NCBI GenBank assembly: GCA_034698045.1
Contig: JAQGAU010000113.1
Location: 1-39,989 of the forward strand
Length of the DNA: 39,989 nt
From: Paramacrobiotus richtersi
Lineage: Eukaryota; Tardigrada; Eutardigrada; Parachela; Macrobiotidae
Direction of reading: 5' to 3'
Of the stretch, positions 1-10,452 are shown one piece after another. The first letter of the stretch is position 1, and every line of letters begins with the position of its first letter. The position numbers were made by a program, and so were the translations under genes. A model generated the notes under the pieces. That model was given only the letters and a program-made list of their open reading frames with translations, was not told the origin of the DNA and searched no databases.

Positions 1-62
1 AGATCGTTCATTCCGCATTCGTCGCTGTATGCAGGATCAGTACTAGTAGCCATTGAAGACAT
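1..62 (-). CDS. F-box gene, 5' end only, cut by the left window edge
   Basis: Reading leftward from an ATG at 62-60, the first 20 or so codons (MSSMATSTDPAYSDECGMND) are nearly the same as the N-terminus of the complete F-box gene at 2890-989 (MSSVGTTTDPAYSDECGMQY). The homology continues into the upstream flank (63-300 against 2891-3090). This is therefore the start of a second, tandem copy transcribed leftward, with its F-box and remaining exons outside the window. Whether the gene is intact cannot be judged. The start is chosen because it matches the start of the complete paralogue. Confidence 0.7.
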   Translation of the reverse strand, partial: MSSMATSTDPAYSDECGMND

Positions 63-300
63 TGTGGACGCTGGTGTGAAGAAATGTATGATATTCGAGA
101 AAACGGCACAAATGATTATACAGGTGCAGATCTCTGTAAGTGCGAGAAAAACCAGAATATAGGGGAAAAACCACAACCAGAAAATGACGCTCGCAAACTG
201 AAGATAGTATTCTACTATTCTTGCTAGAGGCCAGTGGCCTCTTGCCTGGTAGAGTGCCGAGGCGTAGTACAGGGGACCGGAAGCATTCGATCAAATTTCC
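63..300 (-). promoter_or_regulatory. Upstream region of the truncated F-box gene
   Basis: This stretch resembles 2891-3100 (upstream of the complete F-box gene) and 1355-1520 (a copy inside that gene's second intron). The best-conserved landmark is a 15-bp palindrome, GAGGCCAGTGGCCTC, at 227-241, about 165 bp upstream of the ATG. It is followed by the shared run GAGTGCCGAGGC and AGGGGACCGGAAG on the plus strand. The role as promoter or 5' UTR is inferred from position and conservation. Confidence 0.5.
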
Positions 301-988
301 GCTCCGCTCTGATACCTGTTTTCTTATAGAATCAATCCATAGACTATTTCGTCAATTATTTTCTGTTTAATGTTTAAAGTTAATATTTATTTAGAAAACT
401 ACCAAGGCAAGTAGAAATGGATATTTTAACATCTGCAAGCGCAGCGTCTGTAAAAGTCTACGTCTAAACGCATAACAGATCACCCATGTGTGAAGCTTCA
501 CCTCGATACCTACTTCAAAGCCGAAAAAGGCGGAAACGCAGTTTTTAATCAAGCGAATGAAAAACCCAGACGGCGAATCAAATAGAAACACTCAAAAAAT
601 TTCCTTAAGATGATCGAAAGTGAAACTGCTTTGGATAAAAATTAACAGTACAGATCTGGTATTGATTACCTACATTTCTGGCCTATTACTGATAACGGCG
701 ATAAACACTCGTGGCAACACTTTTCTAAACCTTCGAATTTTCTAAGCTCAATATGCATTTTTTAATTCCGAACCAGTACAAACACTGCACATATGTACAT
801 TAGTAGAATTTAGTACTTCCCACAACACACGGATTCTTCGAGCGTATTTTGACAAAAAACTACACAAACACAAAGCAAAAATATAAAATTATTATAAATG
901 TCACAAAATCTGTTTGAAAGCACGGTATATTCCCGGAAAACTCAGCCAGTTTCTCAATCTTTCTGTCAACATGTAGTATGGTAGTCTT
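301..988. other. Intergenic spacer, nothing recognised
   Basis: This AT-rich spacer lies between the 5' flank of the truncated F-box gene and the stop codon of the complete one, both transcribed leftward. An open frame at 591-391 (minus) has no recognisable motif and no splice context, so I do not call it. The 3' UTR of the complete gene should run into the right part of this stretch. Confidence 0.4.
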
Positions 989-2890
989 TCAGTCCATTTC
1001 ACCACCGTCCATTTCTGCATGGCTGGGAAGACAGAATGCGCGATGCAGGGCTTCCATAGTCAGTTTGTTCAAGGTCAGCGGGTCCAGGTGTTGCGGAGGT
1101 AAGGTCGGTTCCGGGTCCAGCGGTTCCAGTTCTAGTGCAGGCAGATTTCCCCCCGGGAGGCGCACCCCGTCGTTCAAGCTAAACACCACAAAACACATTA
1201 TTCTGTTACTATAATATTCTATTATTCTGAATATGTACTACGTGCGTAATACCTTCAGTGTGCATAAAATACATCAAAAGGATGATTTTTCATCCTGTTT
1301 CTACCAACAATCGGAACTATACAACGAAGGGGGCCGATAACTAAACACCTAATGCCAGTCTTGTACGCAGGTGCAAATCTCTCGTACCAGAACTGTAGAA
1401 TGACGCGCGGACGATATCGCTCAAAAACTGTAAAATCGTTTTCTCGCTGTCTGGAGGCCAGTGGCCTCTTACTGGCGACGTGCCGAGGCTAACTGCAGGG
1501 GACCGGAAGAGCTTCGATACGACTTGCATTTGCAAAATCCCTCCACCGTGTGGCGGTGGTTGTTATGTTACCATCCCCTACGGCACAACCGCCCAGAGTT
1601 GCTCGTGTTTACACAGCGTAACAAGCAAAGCCATCAGTACAATAAGTGTTGGAACAAGTTGGAACTGGGACAAGTTTTTTATTTGATTTGATGTTGTTGA
1701 GTATTGTTTTTGTATGTACCGTGGCGCTTGCTAACAAACAAAAGTGAGTGTTGGAACAGTAAACTCAAGGTGTCTAATTGTCGGCCCCGTTCGTTGTGCT
1801 TTTGATAACAGCGGCCTTACCTTGTGATCAACATGCCCAATCTCCGCCATTGGAAGGGCAGTGCGTAAGTCTGCTTCCACCAGTTGTACAGCTCCACGAC
1901 ATCATCCCGCACCTTTGGACTCACTTCCGGGCAGTTAGCGTCCAACGCCATAATGAACGAACGATAGTGCTCATGGAGCGGCTTGCTACGGTCAAACTCA
2001 TGGCGGGGCAGAACAATCGGCAGATATTTCCGCACATTACCGGCTTGGAATCGTTGGATTAGACCGATACTGCAGGGCAACATGGTCAGCGCGGGCATCA
2101 ACTCAGGCATCACAAATATATCTTGTAACACATTCCGCAGCGTGTGGTTGTCCAGAATCAGTCGTTCGGCGGCCGGGATCAGACCATGGATGGAGACAGT
2201 GGGGGCGGCAAAGCCCGCCTCCTCTGTGCAATCTTTCAGAATCAGCTGGATTAGCTCCGCCCCCTTTGCCTTGATCACTTTGGCCACAATACCGAACTGA
2301 TTGCGCTCGAAATCCACGCGGCGCAGAATCAGAATCTTGGTGTTCTTGTGGAGATGCCGATTCAACGTGTGTTCCAGATGAGTTTCCGGTACCGTCAAAT
2401 AAGCGTCCATAATGGACTCAACATAATGTTGTGCAGCCTCGTCATCACCCTCCGTTAAGTCCGTTTTGGGGGCAGTGAAAACGCGTTTTTGGGATTGCTC
2501 GGGAATTTTCGCAATATCAATGTCAACATATCCTGATAGACGCATGTCAGACAGATTTGATCGCCATCCCGCACACACCCTGAAAATATGGAGATAATAT
2601 TATTATGGAGAATATTTATTTAATAAAATTGCACAGACAATCGGAGATCTAGCGACATAAACATTGGTAATTCTGGTTAATTATTCAAGTTTTGATCTCT
2701 AACGAGGCAGTGGCAGCAGGACATGTTTGAGCTGTTAGAAATTCAGGTAATTAATCGCTTACTTCCTCATGGCTAGCCGATCGTGGACCTCCAAATAACT
2801 GCAAATTTCCAGTTTGAGTTCGGTCGCGAGATACTGCATTCCGCATTCGTCGCTGTACGCAGGATCAGTAGTCGTACCCACGGATGACAT
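989..2890 (-). CDS. F-box domain protein, three exons, complete
   Basis: Exons are 2890-2763, 2579-1821 and 1178-989 (stop at 991-989). Donors are AA|GTAAGC and AG|GTAAGG, acceptors TTTTCAG|G and GTTTAG|C, and both introns are phase 2, giving 358 residues. The first intron splits a canonical F-box: LATELKLEICSYL from exon 1 joins VCAGWR from exon 2 (residues about 20-50). In known F-box proteins this motif binds Skp1 and couples a substrate receptor to an SCF ubiquitin ligase. The C-terminal part contains HYRSFIMALDANCPEVS and a following WWK, which resemble FDHDLMDLIERHCPELDEEQ and QWK of the array family at 11.4-38.6 kb, so it is probably a distant relative with a better-preserved F-box. 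The last exon is proline- and leucine-rich. Its second intron contains a transposon-like insert. The substrate-binding domain is not recognised. Confidence 0.82.
1321..1797. mobile_element. Terminal-inverted-repeat element in intron 2 of the F-box gene, carrying a copy of the gene's upstream region
   Basis: The ends 1321-1350 and 1797-1768 are inverted repeats matching at 26 of 30 positions; both begin ACAACGAA and contain GGGGCCGA. The 477-bp interior holds no transposase frame. Positions 1355-1640 are a diverged copy of the complete F-box gene's 5' flank (2945-3230), in the same orientation, including the 15-bp palindrome and the GGGCGGTTGTGCCG box. A third copy of the terminal sequence lies at 34952-35000. 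No clear target-site duplication is visible. A non-autonomous DNA transposon that captured host promoter DNA is the most likely explanation; an old local duplication later trimmed is the alternative. Confidence 0.55.
2580..2762 (-). other. Intron 1 of the F-box gene
   Basis: A 183-bp AT-rich intron between GTAAGC and TTTTCAG that interrupts the F-box coding sequence after the second base of the lysine codon of MRKVCAGWR. Confidence 0.75.
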
Positions 2891-3230
2891 TGTGGACGCA
2901 GGTTGCTAAAAAAATATGATATTCGAGAAAAATGAAGTTTTACAGATCCATATGCAGGTGCAAATCTCTGGTACCAGAACTGTAGAATGACGGACGATAG
3001 CGATCAAAAACTGTAAAATCGTTTTCTCGCTGTGCGTAGGCCAGTGGCCTCTTGACTGGCGATGTGCCGAGGCTAATTGCAGGGGACCGGAAGAGACTCG
3101 ATTTGCATTGGCAAAATCTCTCCACCGTGTGGCGGTGGTTGTAATGTTACCATCTTCCACGGCACAACCGCCCAGAGCTGCTCGTTTTTTCAGAGCGTAA
3201 CACGGCTAACACCAGTCCGAAGGCCATCGT
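2891..3230 (-). promoter_or_regulatory. Upstream region of the complete F-box gene
   Basis: This flank is conserved in three places in the window. On the minus strand it holds a GGGCGGTTGTGCCG box (rev. comp. of about 3157-3170), an imperfect palindrome CCACCG-N5-CGGTGG (3122-3138) and the palindrome GGCCAGTGGCC (within 3037-3051, about 150 bp from the ATG). The GGGCGGT box followed by GGTAACA recalls the cassette upstream of the F1-F11 genes. The opposite gene (SLC35F3/F4-like) starts at 3494, so about 600 bp separates two divergent start codons and the region could serve both. Confidence 0.5.
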
Positions 3231-3493
3231 ATGATTCTATTTTTTGCCATTAATATTTTTCACTTATGCAGTTGGGATCGCGAACTGATCGCGAAAAGGT
3301 GTACAATTGCATTTGATCGTTTCAATCATTTTATAATTTTCATTTTCAAATTTATAGTCTATACGCAGAAGGTGTTCAATCCGGGATATCCAACCAAACC
3401 CAGCACTGTGTGTTTTACCATCGCCTCCTCCATGTGAATCTTCCCTTTCATCCGATCCCATTCCACCTTCTCCCTCCGCCGGATTCCGTTCCA

Positions 3494-6400
3494 ATGGCCA
3501 GCCCCCCGCGGCAACCCCCTTCCCCCCATCCCGTCGACTCGATTAAGCGCCCCGCGGACCCCGAGGCGACCCGGGCGGAGAAGGCCAAGAAGCTGACGGT
3601 GGGGATCATCCTGGTGTTCCTCATTGCCCTGTCGCAGGTGGGCGCCAGTCAGTTCGCCAAATCCACCTACCAGCCGGGTTTCCAGGCGCCGTTTTTCATC
3701 ACCTGGTTCAATGCTGTGTGGATGAGTATATGTTATCCACTGTACTTTGTTTGTGCGTGTCTCAGCTGCACGCGGAAAGAGGGTTTGCGGGATATTTTCA
3801 CGTGAGTCGATTTCAGCGTTTTTTTTGTAAGAAATTAATTAATCAGTGAAATAATTAGTTCTGCTACTCATTTTTTACATCGTGAATTGTTTCCTTTATC
3901 GTTTAGAAAATTGGAAATTTTTGTTTGGTATGTTTTCATGCTTTTTCTCAACTGAACAGACCGGAAACGTTTTTGTTCTGTATTTTCCCGTAATGTTTTG
4001 TTGCGCTGTTGAATATTAGATGATGCATGTATTTTTTGTTGCTGTTGTTTCAATAAAACGAGATTAAATTTTTTTAAATTTCGATTGAACTTCCTAATTT
4101 TTAAAGGGTCTTTCTACAATTTAAATTAAACTTTTTGAAATATATAATTTAAAGTTTCTAAAATTGAAGTTACATTTTCTAAAATTTAACTTTCTACAAT
4201 GTAGAGTAAATTTTCTGAAATGTTAATTAAGCTTTCTAAAATTTAGGTTAAATTTTAAAAAATTTAAATTCTAAAATTTTTAAATTTTTAAAAAAATTTA
4301 GGTTAATTAAATTTTAAAAAATTTTGAAGAAAGAAACATAGTGGTTTTGTTGTTGGCTAGCATTAAAATGGGCAAATTTTGTGAAACAGGCGCTCCAATG
4401 CGGTATTTGGTGAGGGCGGACTGACGTTGAGTAAGTGGATAAAATTTGGTGGATTATTCTCGTTATTATCGGTGGGAACGAATTATTCGTATTTACGCGC
4501 CCTGGGCTACACCAATCCCTCCGATGTCACGGCACTCTTCGCCTCCAACTCGGCGTTTGTCTTTCTACTCAGCTGCTTGGTGCTGGGAGCGCAGATTGTC
4601 TCCTTAAAAGTATGTTATTACATCAGCTCGCAGATTTGCACGTCCTTTGGTTTGAAAGTTTTATGTAGCTGCATTGTTAGTGAATTCATCGTACAATGCA
4701 GATTTTGGCATTTAAATGTGTATTTTACGGAATCGAAAAAAGTAATGGAAATTTAAAATGAACAATTGAATAAGGGAAAAATATTTTGAAATTTGAGTGT
4801 GTTTGGTTTTCAGAAGCGAAATGATGGAAAATATTAAATAATGGAAAAATATTTTGAAATTTGAATGTGTTCACTTTTTTGAATCGACGGAAATCATGGA
4901 AATACGTAATAAAGAAAAACAGTTTTGAGATGTATATTTTCCTTATTTCCAGAATCGAAGGAAACTTGTGGAGTAATTAAATGAAAATGTCCTCACTTGC
5001 GGAAACCGTCCTCAATTTTTCTACGAATTTTGGAAATTTTTTTTCTAACGATTTCGCATTGGCATGCCATTAAAAATCCTTTGTTAGAAAATTTAAAGCA
5101 AGATGCTAAACTTTGTCCCTTTTTGGTGATATGCATTTGTGGAAGAAATGTTTTTTTAATCAGTTTAATCTTTACAAAACTGAAAATGAATTGTGAAATT
5201 GCTGAAATGTTCAATTTATCATACTAACGTTATGAAAGGCTGGTCACGTTGTCTGTTTACAGCTCTTGATTCGTGTGGTGATTGCAGATTATTGCGGTGA
5301 TTCTGGCTATTGTGGGCATCGTACTCATTTCCTACTCGGATGGCTTCTCCGTCCTCACCTTCACCAGTGTCGGGCTGGCTGTTTTAGCGGCGTTCGGGGC
5401 TGCTCTGTACATTGTAAGTGAGTTCGTCAACTGGAAAAATAATCATTTTCTCTGATGATATTCATTTTTTAGTTTTTTGGAATTTTTTTAATCGAATTAT
5501 TTTCTGTTAATGCTTTGTTATTTTGGTATTTTATTCATTCGCTGTTCGCACTTTACAGAGGGAGAATTGGACATAATAATAAGTGAAAATAAAAAGAACA
5601 ATAATAAAAATACTAACAAAAAAAAGACATGGCAAATAAACCTAAAAAATAATAATAATAAAAATAATAATAAAAAAAATGAAATACTAAAAAAATTTAA
5701 TAATATAAGTAAAAATCAGACATAATAAAAAAACCAAATCTTCGCATGGAAAAACAGCGGACTACTCAGAAGAATTGGTAGCCGTGTTATCTGACATGCT
5801 CGTTATTGTGCAGGTGTTATTCAAGAAAGTGGTGGGCAACGCCAAACCCGACCAAGTGTCACTCTTCCTCAGTACCGTGGCTTCGTTTACTCTGCTGGTG
5901 CTGTGGCCGATACTCCTCATTCTTCACTTTTCCGACACGGAAATCATCACTGGTCATGTGCCGTGGAAGTTTATCGCGGGCTCGTGTGCTTTGAGCATTG
6001 GTCAGTGGCGATTTCACAAACGTTGATCAAAGAAATTGACAAAAAAATTAGATAATAAATATAAATAAAATTAATTTCGTAGTATTTTTTTAATTTTAGT
6101 AAATGGGAAAAAATAGTCATTAAAATAAGTGAAAAAATACTAGCAAAATAAAACTGAAAGAAAGCAAAAAAAATCAGTTGATAACTAGTTTCTGCAATGT
6201 TTGTTTAATTTATGTAAAAGGAAAAAACATTTATTAAATTAAGAAAAAAACTATCACCAAAATAAAAGTGAAAGAAAATTAAACAATCAGTTAGTAACTG
6301 ATATCTTTGTATTTGAGTAATTTAAGTAAAAGGGGAAAACATTCAATAAAAAATGAAAGGAAAATATCAAAATAAAAATCGAAAGAAAGCAACAAAATCA

Positions 6401-7757
6401 GCTGGTAAAGTACGGAATTTCAATAAAAATTAACATAAAAACAATCTTTTTTTGCGTTTGTAGTTCAATTTGCTCGTGTTTTTTCGCTACATACAGCCGT
6501 GTAACACATTTGTCCTTTGTAGTGTTCAATTTTCTGATTAATTACGGGACGGCCTACACGTATCCGCTGTTCATTGCCTTTGGCGGTATCGTCGGAGTTC
6601 CTCTAAACCACGGTAAGTTAGCGATCCAGAAGTACACCGTAATGCAACACTGGGATTCTTTCAGTCTCATTTTGTTGCGATGACTATTGACCAGCTGATT
6701 TCCAGTAGAAATCTGTTGAATTATGTACAGTCGTCAGTTGACAACTTGACCCGGTGTTTTTGCTGGTTTAGTGGCGGATTGGTTATTCCGCTCCAACACC
6801 TTCGACGCGATCAAGATTGCCGGCACGTTACTGATTATCTCGGCGTTTATTGTCATGGTCATCCTCCCGGCCCAACTGGACACGGCCTTCTACGCCTGGG
6901 TGACACGGCTGGCCAAGCGCAACCGCCATGCGCCGCCCGGAGTTGGGGGACAGCAGGAGATTGCCGTGTCCGAGGAGGTGCAGCCGTTGAGGTACATATT
7001 CGTGGTGTTTTTCTTTTTTAATTGCATTTTGTCGGCTAATTATTAGTAATTAACCTGTCCTGGTTTTTGAACTAGTGGCGGATGTTTTTAATTTTTCTAC
7101 TTTAATTTTATTCAAAGATTTTGAACTATAGCCATTAGCCGGCGTTTGTAATTATTTTTGTGGTTTTATTTTCAGTTCTTTAAACATTTTTAATTTAAAT
7201 TTTTTAATTTTTTTGGATATTTATGTATTTTTTTAAATATTTAAATATTTTTTTATTTATTTTGTACTTATTTTTTTTTTAAATAATAATTTTTTTTGTA
7301 CTCGAACTAATTTAGCTTCTAATTCATTGTATAATTTTTGACGCTCTTTTTAACATAATGTTTTCTTTTCGTACTTGTGCTATTTCGGTAATATTTAATT
7401 TTCTAAATAATTTGTATTGTTTTTTTAAATTTAAAGCGAAACTTGAACGCAGTATTGTTAAGCAAATTGAAAAACAGATTTGAATTAATTTTACATACCG
7501 TCATTATTCATGTTTCATATATAACTTACACGTGGAATTCTTCCGAATTGTTCTGTTTTGTTTTACATAATAATTTGTTTTTAATCTGTATTAACTGTTC
7601 GTGAACAGTTAATACAGATAGACGTGTTGATCGGCATAAAATATTTAAAATTGTGCAAATCCAATGTTTCCCTTTTTAAATGTTAATTTGCACTCGTAGA
7701 CCGGAAGCCGAAGTGGAAATGCTCAAGCGGGACAAAGAAACGGGAATGGTAGCGTAG
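3494..7757 (+). CDS. SLC35F3/4: SLC35F3/F4-type multi-pass membrane transporter, seven exons
   Basis: Exons: 3494-3801, 4390-4609, 5288-5413, 5814-6000, 6523-6612, 6772-6991 and 7700-7757 (stop TAG 7755-7757). All junctions are GT-AG and all phases match, giving 402 residues. The family belongs to the drug/metabolite transporter superfamily; SLC35F3 has been linked to thiamine transport, but the substrate here is unproven. Family-like blocks include APFFITWFNAVWM (exon 1), NYSYLRALGYTNPSDVTALF and SAFVFLLSCLVL (exon 2), VGIVLISYSDGF (exon 3), VLFKKVVGNAK (exon 4), FLINYGTAYTYPLFIA (exon 5) and a hydrophobic LLIISAFIVMVILPAQ (exon 6). About ten membrane segments are visible, with a proline-rich cytosolic N-terminus and a charged C-terminal tail. 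The ATG at 3494 is the first in frame after an upstream stop-free stretch and gives a normal N-terminus. It is unrelated to the F-box genes around it. Confidence 0.9.
4070..4345. repeat. Degenerate AT-rich tandem repeat in intron 1 of the transporter gene
   Basis: Diverged units of about 30 bp containing TTTCTAAAATTTAA recur across this stretch of the 588-bp intron. No function is apparent. Confidence 0.5.
4775..4870. repeat. Two-copy direct repeat in intron 2 of the transporter gene
   Basis: The run GGAAAAATATTTTGAAATTT followed by GA(G/A)TGTGTT occurs at about 4777 and again about 65 bp later. The rest of this 678-bp intron is AT-rich with no recognised feature. Confidence 0.5.
5575..5725. 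repeat. AAT-rich simple repeat in intron 3 of the transporter gene
   Basis: Mostly A and AAT/AAAT runs (for example AATAATAATAATAAAAATAA). The open frame across it is a low-complexity artefact. Confidence 0.6.
6055..6410. repeat. A-rich tandem repeat, about 113-115-bp period, in intron 4 of the transporter gene
   Basis: Three diverged copies are marked by a GGGAAAAAA/GGAAAAAACATT block at about 6105, 6220 and 6332, each followed by CAAAATAAAA(C/G)TGAAAGAAA and then ATCAGTTG/ATCAGCTGGTAA. The period is estimated by eye. Confidence 0.55.
7584..7619. repeat. Short inverted repeat in the last intron of the transporter gene
   Basis: Two perfect 17-bp arms (ATCTGTATTAACTGTTC and its complement) are separated by two bases. 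The hairpin sits in a long AT-rich intron (6992-7699), about 80 bp before the last exon. No terminator-like or RNA-gene context is seen. Confidence 0.7.
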
Positions 7758-8625
7758 AACAACGACAAACCGCTTGCAGACGTTCCGTCCAGCGGGCAGT
7801 GGTGTGACGATCTCACGGGCGGGTTTTAATGATTAGTAATTTAATTGTGTACATCCCTTGTGGATTATGACTAGTTTTGCGGGAGATTAGCGTTTTTTAA
7901 CCGGTTTGTTTGCGTTTGAATTGTGAATTCTGGTGTTTAATGTTACGTTGTGTTTGCTTGGGAAAATCACTTCCGGTGCATGAAATGATCGGTTGGTGAT
8001 GGTGTTAAGTGTAAATACGACAACAAAAAACGAAGGAAATATCAGTTTGGTGTAATCGTAAGTTTACAGAAGCTTTTTGAGTGAATTGTAGGGTTTTTAC
8101 CCTCTGTCTACTACGCTGCCATATACGGGCGGCACTTTCAGTTTGATCAGCTAATCGCCGCTCTCGAGAAGCGGTTACGTACAAGTGGCGCGACCGTACG
8201 GAAAACCCACCTCTTGCGCCGAGAAATTTCATTCAGTCAGTGGCTCAGTTTTCCCAGGTCCTGATTAACTTCTGACTGCTAATTGTTTCACAGTTTGAAT
8301 TATGTTTGAATGTTGACATTGTAAACTGGGAAACCAGATACGAGACTGTTGCGCGGAACTTTCTGGAACAACAGCGGCCTTCAATCGGCGGCAATCCTTT
8401 GCGCCTTCCATTGCCTGGCCTTTGTGAAAATTCAGCAGCCGACTGGCAGTCACCTGATGAACAGCGATTGGCCAGCCCGCTTTTCCAGTCCACCATCTTG
8501 CACATGTTGAGACTCGATCAAACTTCTCATCCAGTCCATTTTGAACGTGATTGCCTGTGTAAACCTCATTCCTTCTTCCACCTAAACATTTTTCCCCATT
8601 TTCTAAACACTCCTCCATACTAAAA
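7758..8625. other. Spacer between the transporter and GIY-YIG genes
   Basis: This holds the 3' UTR of the transporter gene and the presumed promoter of the GIY-YIG gene. Open frames on the minus strand at 8711-8005 run across the next gene's start and show no domain, so they are not called. No repeats shared with the F-box units were noticed here. Confidence 0.4.
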
Positions 8626-10452
8626 ATGGCCATCTTCAGCTGTTTACGCGCTATCCGTCCGCGTCGTGATACGGACAACGACAACGACGAGAATCCCCGT
8701 AAAAAGGCCAAACTCTCCCGGTCCGTGGTTACCCGGATCCTGGCACCGAAAATCCCGGCTGCGACGTATTATCTGTACATTCTCCTTGATCCACGGGTCT
8801 CCGGGAACATTCCCTACCAGATGGAGCAGGTCCAGGATGCCGAGGGGATGGAGGGATACTTTCACTCCCGGTTCATCCAGTCCGTGTTCTGTGTGGCCGT
8901 GGGGAAGAAGGAGGGTCCCGGGGGGATGGGGGTGCCGGGATGTGTGGAGGAGTGTCCCCCGCGGCGGCTGGTGATGGCGAAGAAGGAGTTCGCCGCGCAT
9001 CATGATGTTTTTGAGAAGGAACGGGTAGGTGGGGTAGTGCAGCCGCCCTGGGGCGTGGGGAGCCCTAATAATAGTCTAATAAATATCCTAATTAATTATC
9101 TAAATTAATTTTATTAATAATAATCTAATAAATATCTGAATTAATTATCTAAATTAATTTTATTATCTGTTTAATTATCTGAATTATTTAAATTAATTTC
9201 GATAATAAAATCCTAAATTAGCGTAATTTGTGCAAATTATCGTGAATGAATGTCAATTCTTTTTCGTAATAGATTTTCGATTTTTTCGCACATTCATCAG
9301 AATATCAGATTAATTTCACTTTCTCCATAATAATTGATTAGTAGATGTCTTTTTAGTGAACTGACCTTCGCTACATCTAGTGATTTATCAGGAAATTATA
9401 GGTCGCAGGAAATCCATATTTTCGGATTTTTTTAAAGAAAGGCTGTTTTTTTTTGTTCATGTAGCTACCGTTGGATATCGCTGGCGTCTGCGACATTTGG
9501 GATGCTGGCTACGGTGTGGTGATGCTGGCGGATGTCATGTACACGACGGAGGAGGTCGCGGCGGAACGTGTGGCGCTGTTGGTGGAGACGTTCAACCAGA
9601 TCAGCGGACGCGTCATGCAGGCGCAGCGCGGTACGTGATGCTGGTAGTTGCGTGTTAACTGGACAAGGATAAAATACTGTAAATGCTGTTGACCTTTTCC
9701 AGTACCATGTTGACCAAGTATCGGTTTGTGTTCTGTAACCGTAGTTAATTTACTAAGAATTTTTTTAATTTATTTTTAATTTATTCTGAATAATTTTTAA
9801 TTCCGAAATTAATTCTGGAATTGATTCTGAATTGATTCTTAATAATACTTAATTCTCAAGTTAATTCTGGAGTTAATCCTTAATTTATTTTTAACAATTC
9901 TTAATTCTCAAGTTAATTCTGGAATTAATTTCTCAATTAATTGTTATTAATTGTGGAATTAATCTTTGAATTATAAACGTCAGTATACTGATGTGCATCA
10001 ATTCGACGGTAGCTGACCTGTGAGAGAAGCTCGTGTACCTGAGTCATGTGTGAGAAAATTAATATCAGTTATTTTCTGTAAAGCAAATTTGATTCTTAAC
10101 GGGAGTGTTTCACTTCATCGGTCGAGATAATTTTTACTACGATTTCCACTGTATGAGTACTGATACTTCTGAAGTATAGTCGTTACGCGGTCACTGTCGT
10201 AAACGATTCAAAAAAATTAAATTAATCCACAAAAATAATAAATTTAATTTTTTGGAATTCACTAAATATTCCCAATTTACAGCTGGCAACAACGCCCAGC
10301 GTATGCTGACCAAGTGGAAAGTCCTGGGCTCCAGCGAATCTCTGTCGACTGACCACAACATCCGCGCCGGCAAATCCATGTTGAAGGGGCTCTTCCGTAC
10401 GCTGATCACCAAGGGCGAACGCCAAATCTTCCCGGAGGAGATTGACGACTAA
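8626..10452 (+). CDS. ANKLE1/LEM-3-type GIY-YIG endonuclease-domain protein, stand-alone domain, three exons
   Basis: Exons 8626-9024, 9465-9630 and 10283-10452 (stop 10450-10452) join in phase (0, then 1) to 244 residues. Features shared with the ANKLE1/LEM-3 nuclease domain as I know the family: YLYILLDPR (49-57), a VFCVAVGKK segment at the place of the YIG-type strand (87-95), DIWDAGYGVV (143-152), a Glu-rich helix EEVAAERVALLVE (162-174) and GERQIFPEEI near the C-terminus (233-242). ANKLE1-class proteins cleave branched or bridging DNA. Here the ankyrin repeats and LEM domain are absent; instead the N-terminus has basic runs (RPRR, PRKKAKL) that look like a nuclear localisation signal. 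The second motif lacks the usual tyrosine and the HL...A context is lost, so catalytic activity is uncertain. Its last intron and exon seeded the downstream duplications. Confidence 0.72.
9050..9210. repeat. AT-rich tandem repeat in intron 1 of the GIY-YIG gene
   Basis: Units of roughly 55-60 bp containing CTAATAAATATC(C/T)(T/G)AATTAATT and ATCTAAATTAATTTTATTA recur about three times just after the donor site at 9025. Confidence 0.55.
9690..9755. repeat. Left boundary region of the duplicated block, in intron 2 of the GIY-YIG gene
   Basis: The sequence TGTTGACCTTTTCC(A/G)GTA, then an AAG-rich stretch and CCG(T/A)...AGTTA, recurs in the spacers at about 13075, 19272, 22172 and 37528. Its presence inside this intron suggests that the block duplicated along the F-box array started here. 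Confidence 0.5.
9760..9975. repeat. AT-rich tandem repeat in intron 2 of the GIY-YIG gene
   Basis: Several diverged units built on TTAATTCTCAAGTTAATTCTGG(A/G)(A/G)TTAAT occur in a row, with an approximate period of 60 bp. No coding potential is seen. Confidence 0.55.

Noticed and set aside
1461..1691. Open frames repeated at 1461-1691 and 2906-3160 with similar peptides
   Set aside because: The similarity is at nucleotide level, reflects copied upstream DNA, and is interrupted differently in each copy. No consistent frame is kept.
8005..8711. Minus-strand open frames upstream of the GIY-YIG gene
   Set aside because: They overlap the real first exon or the spacer, have low-information composition, and show no family similarity or matching splice sites.
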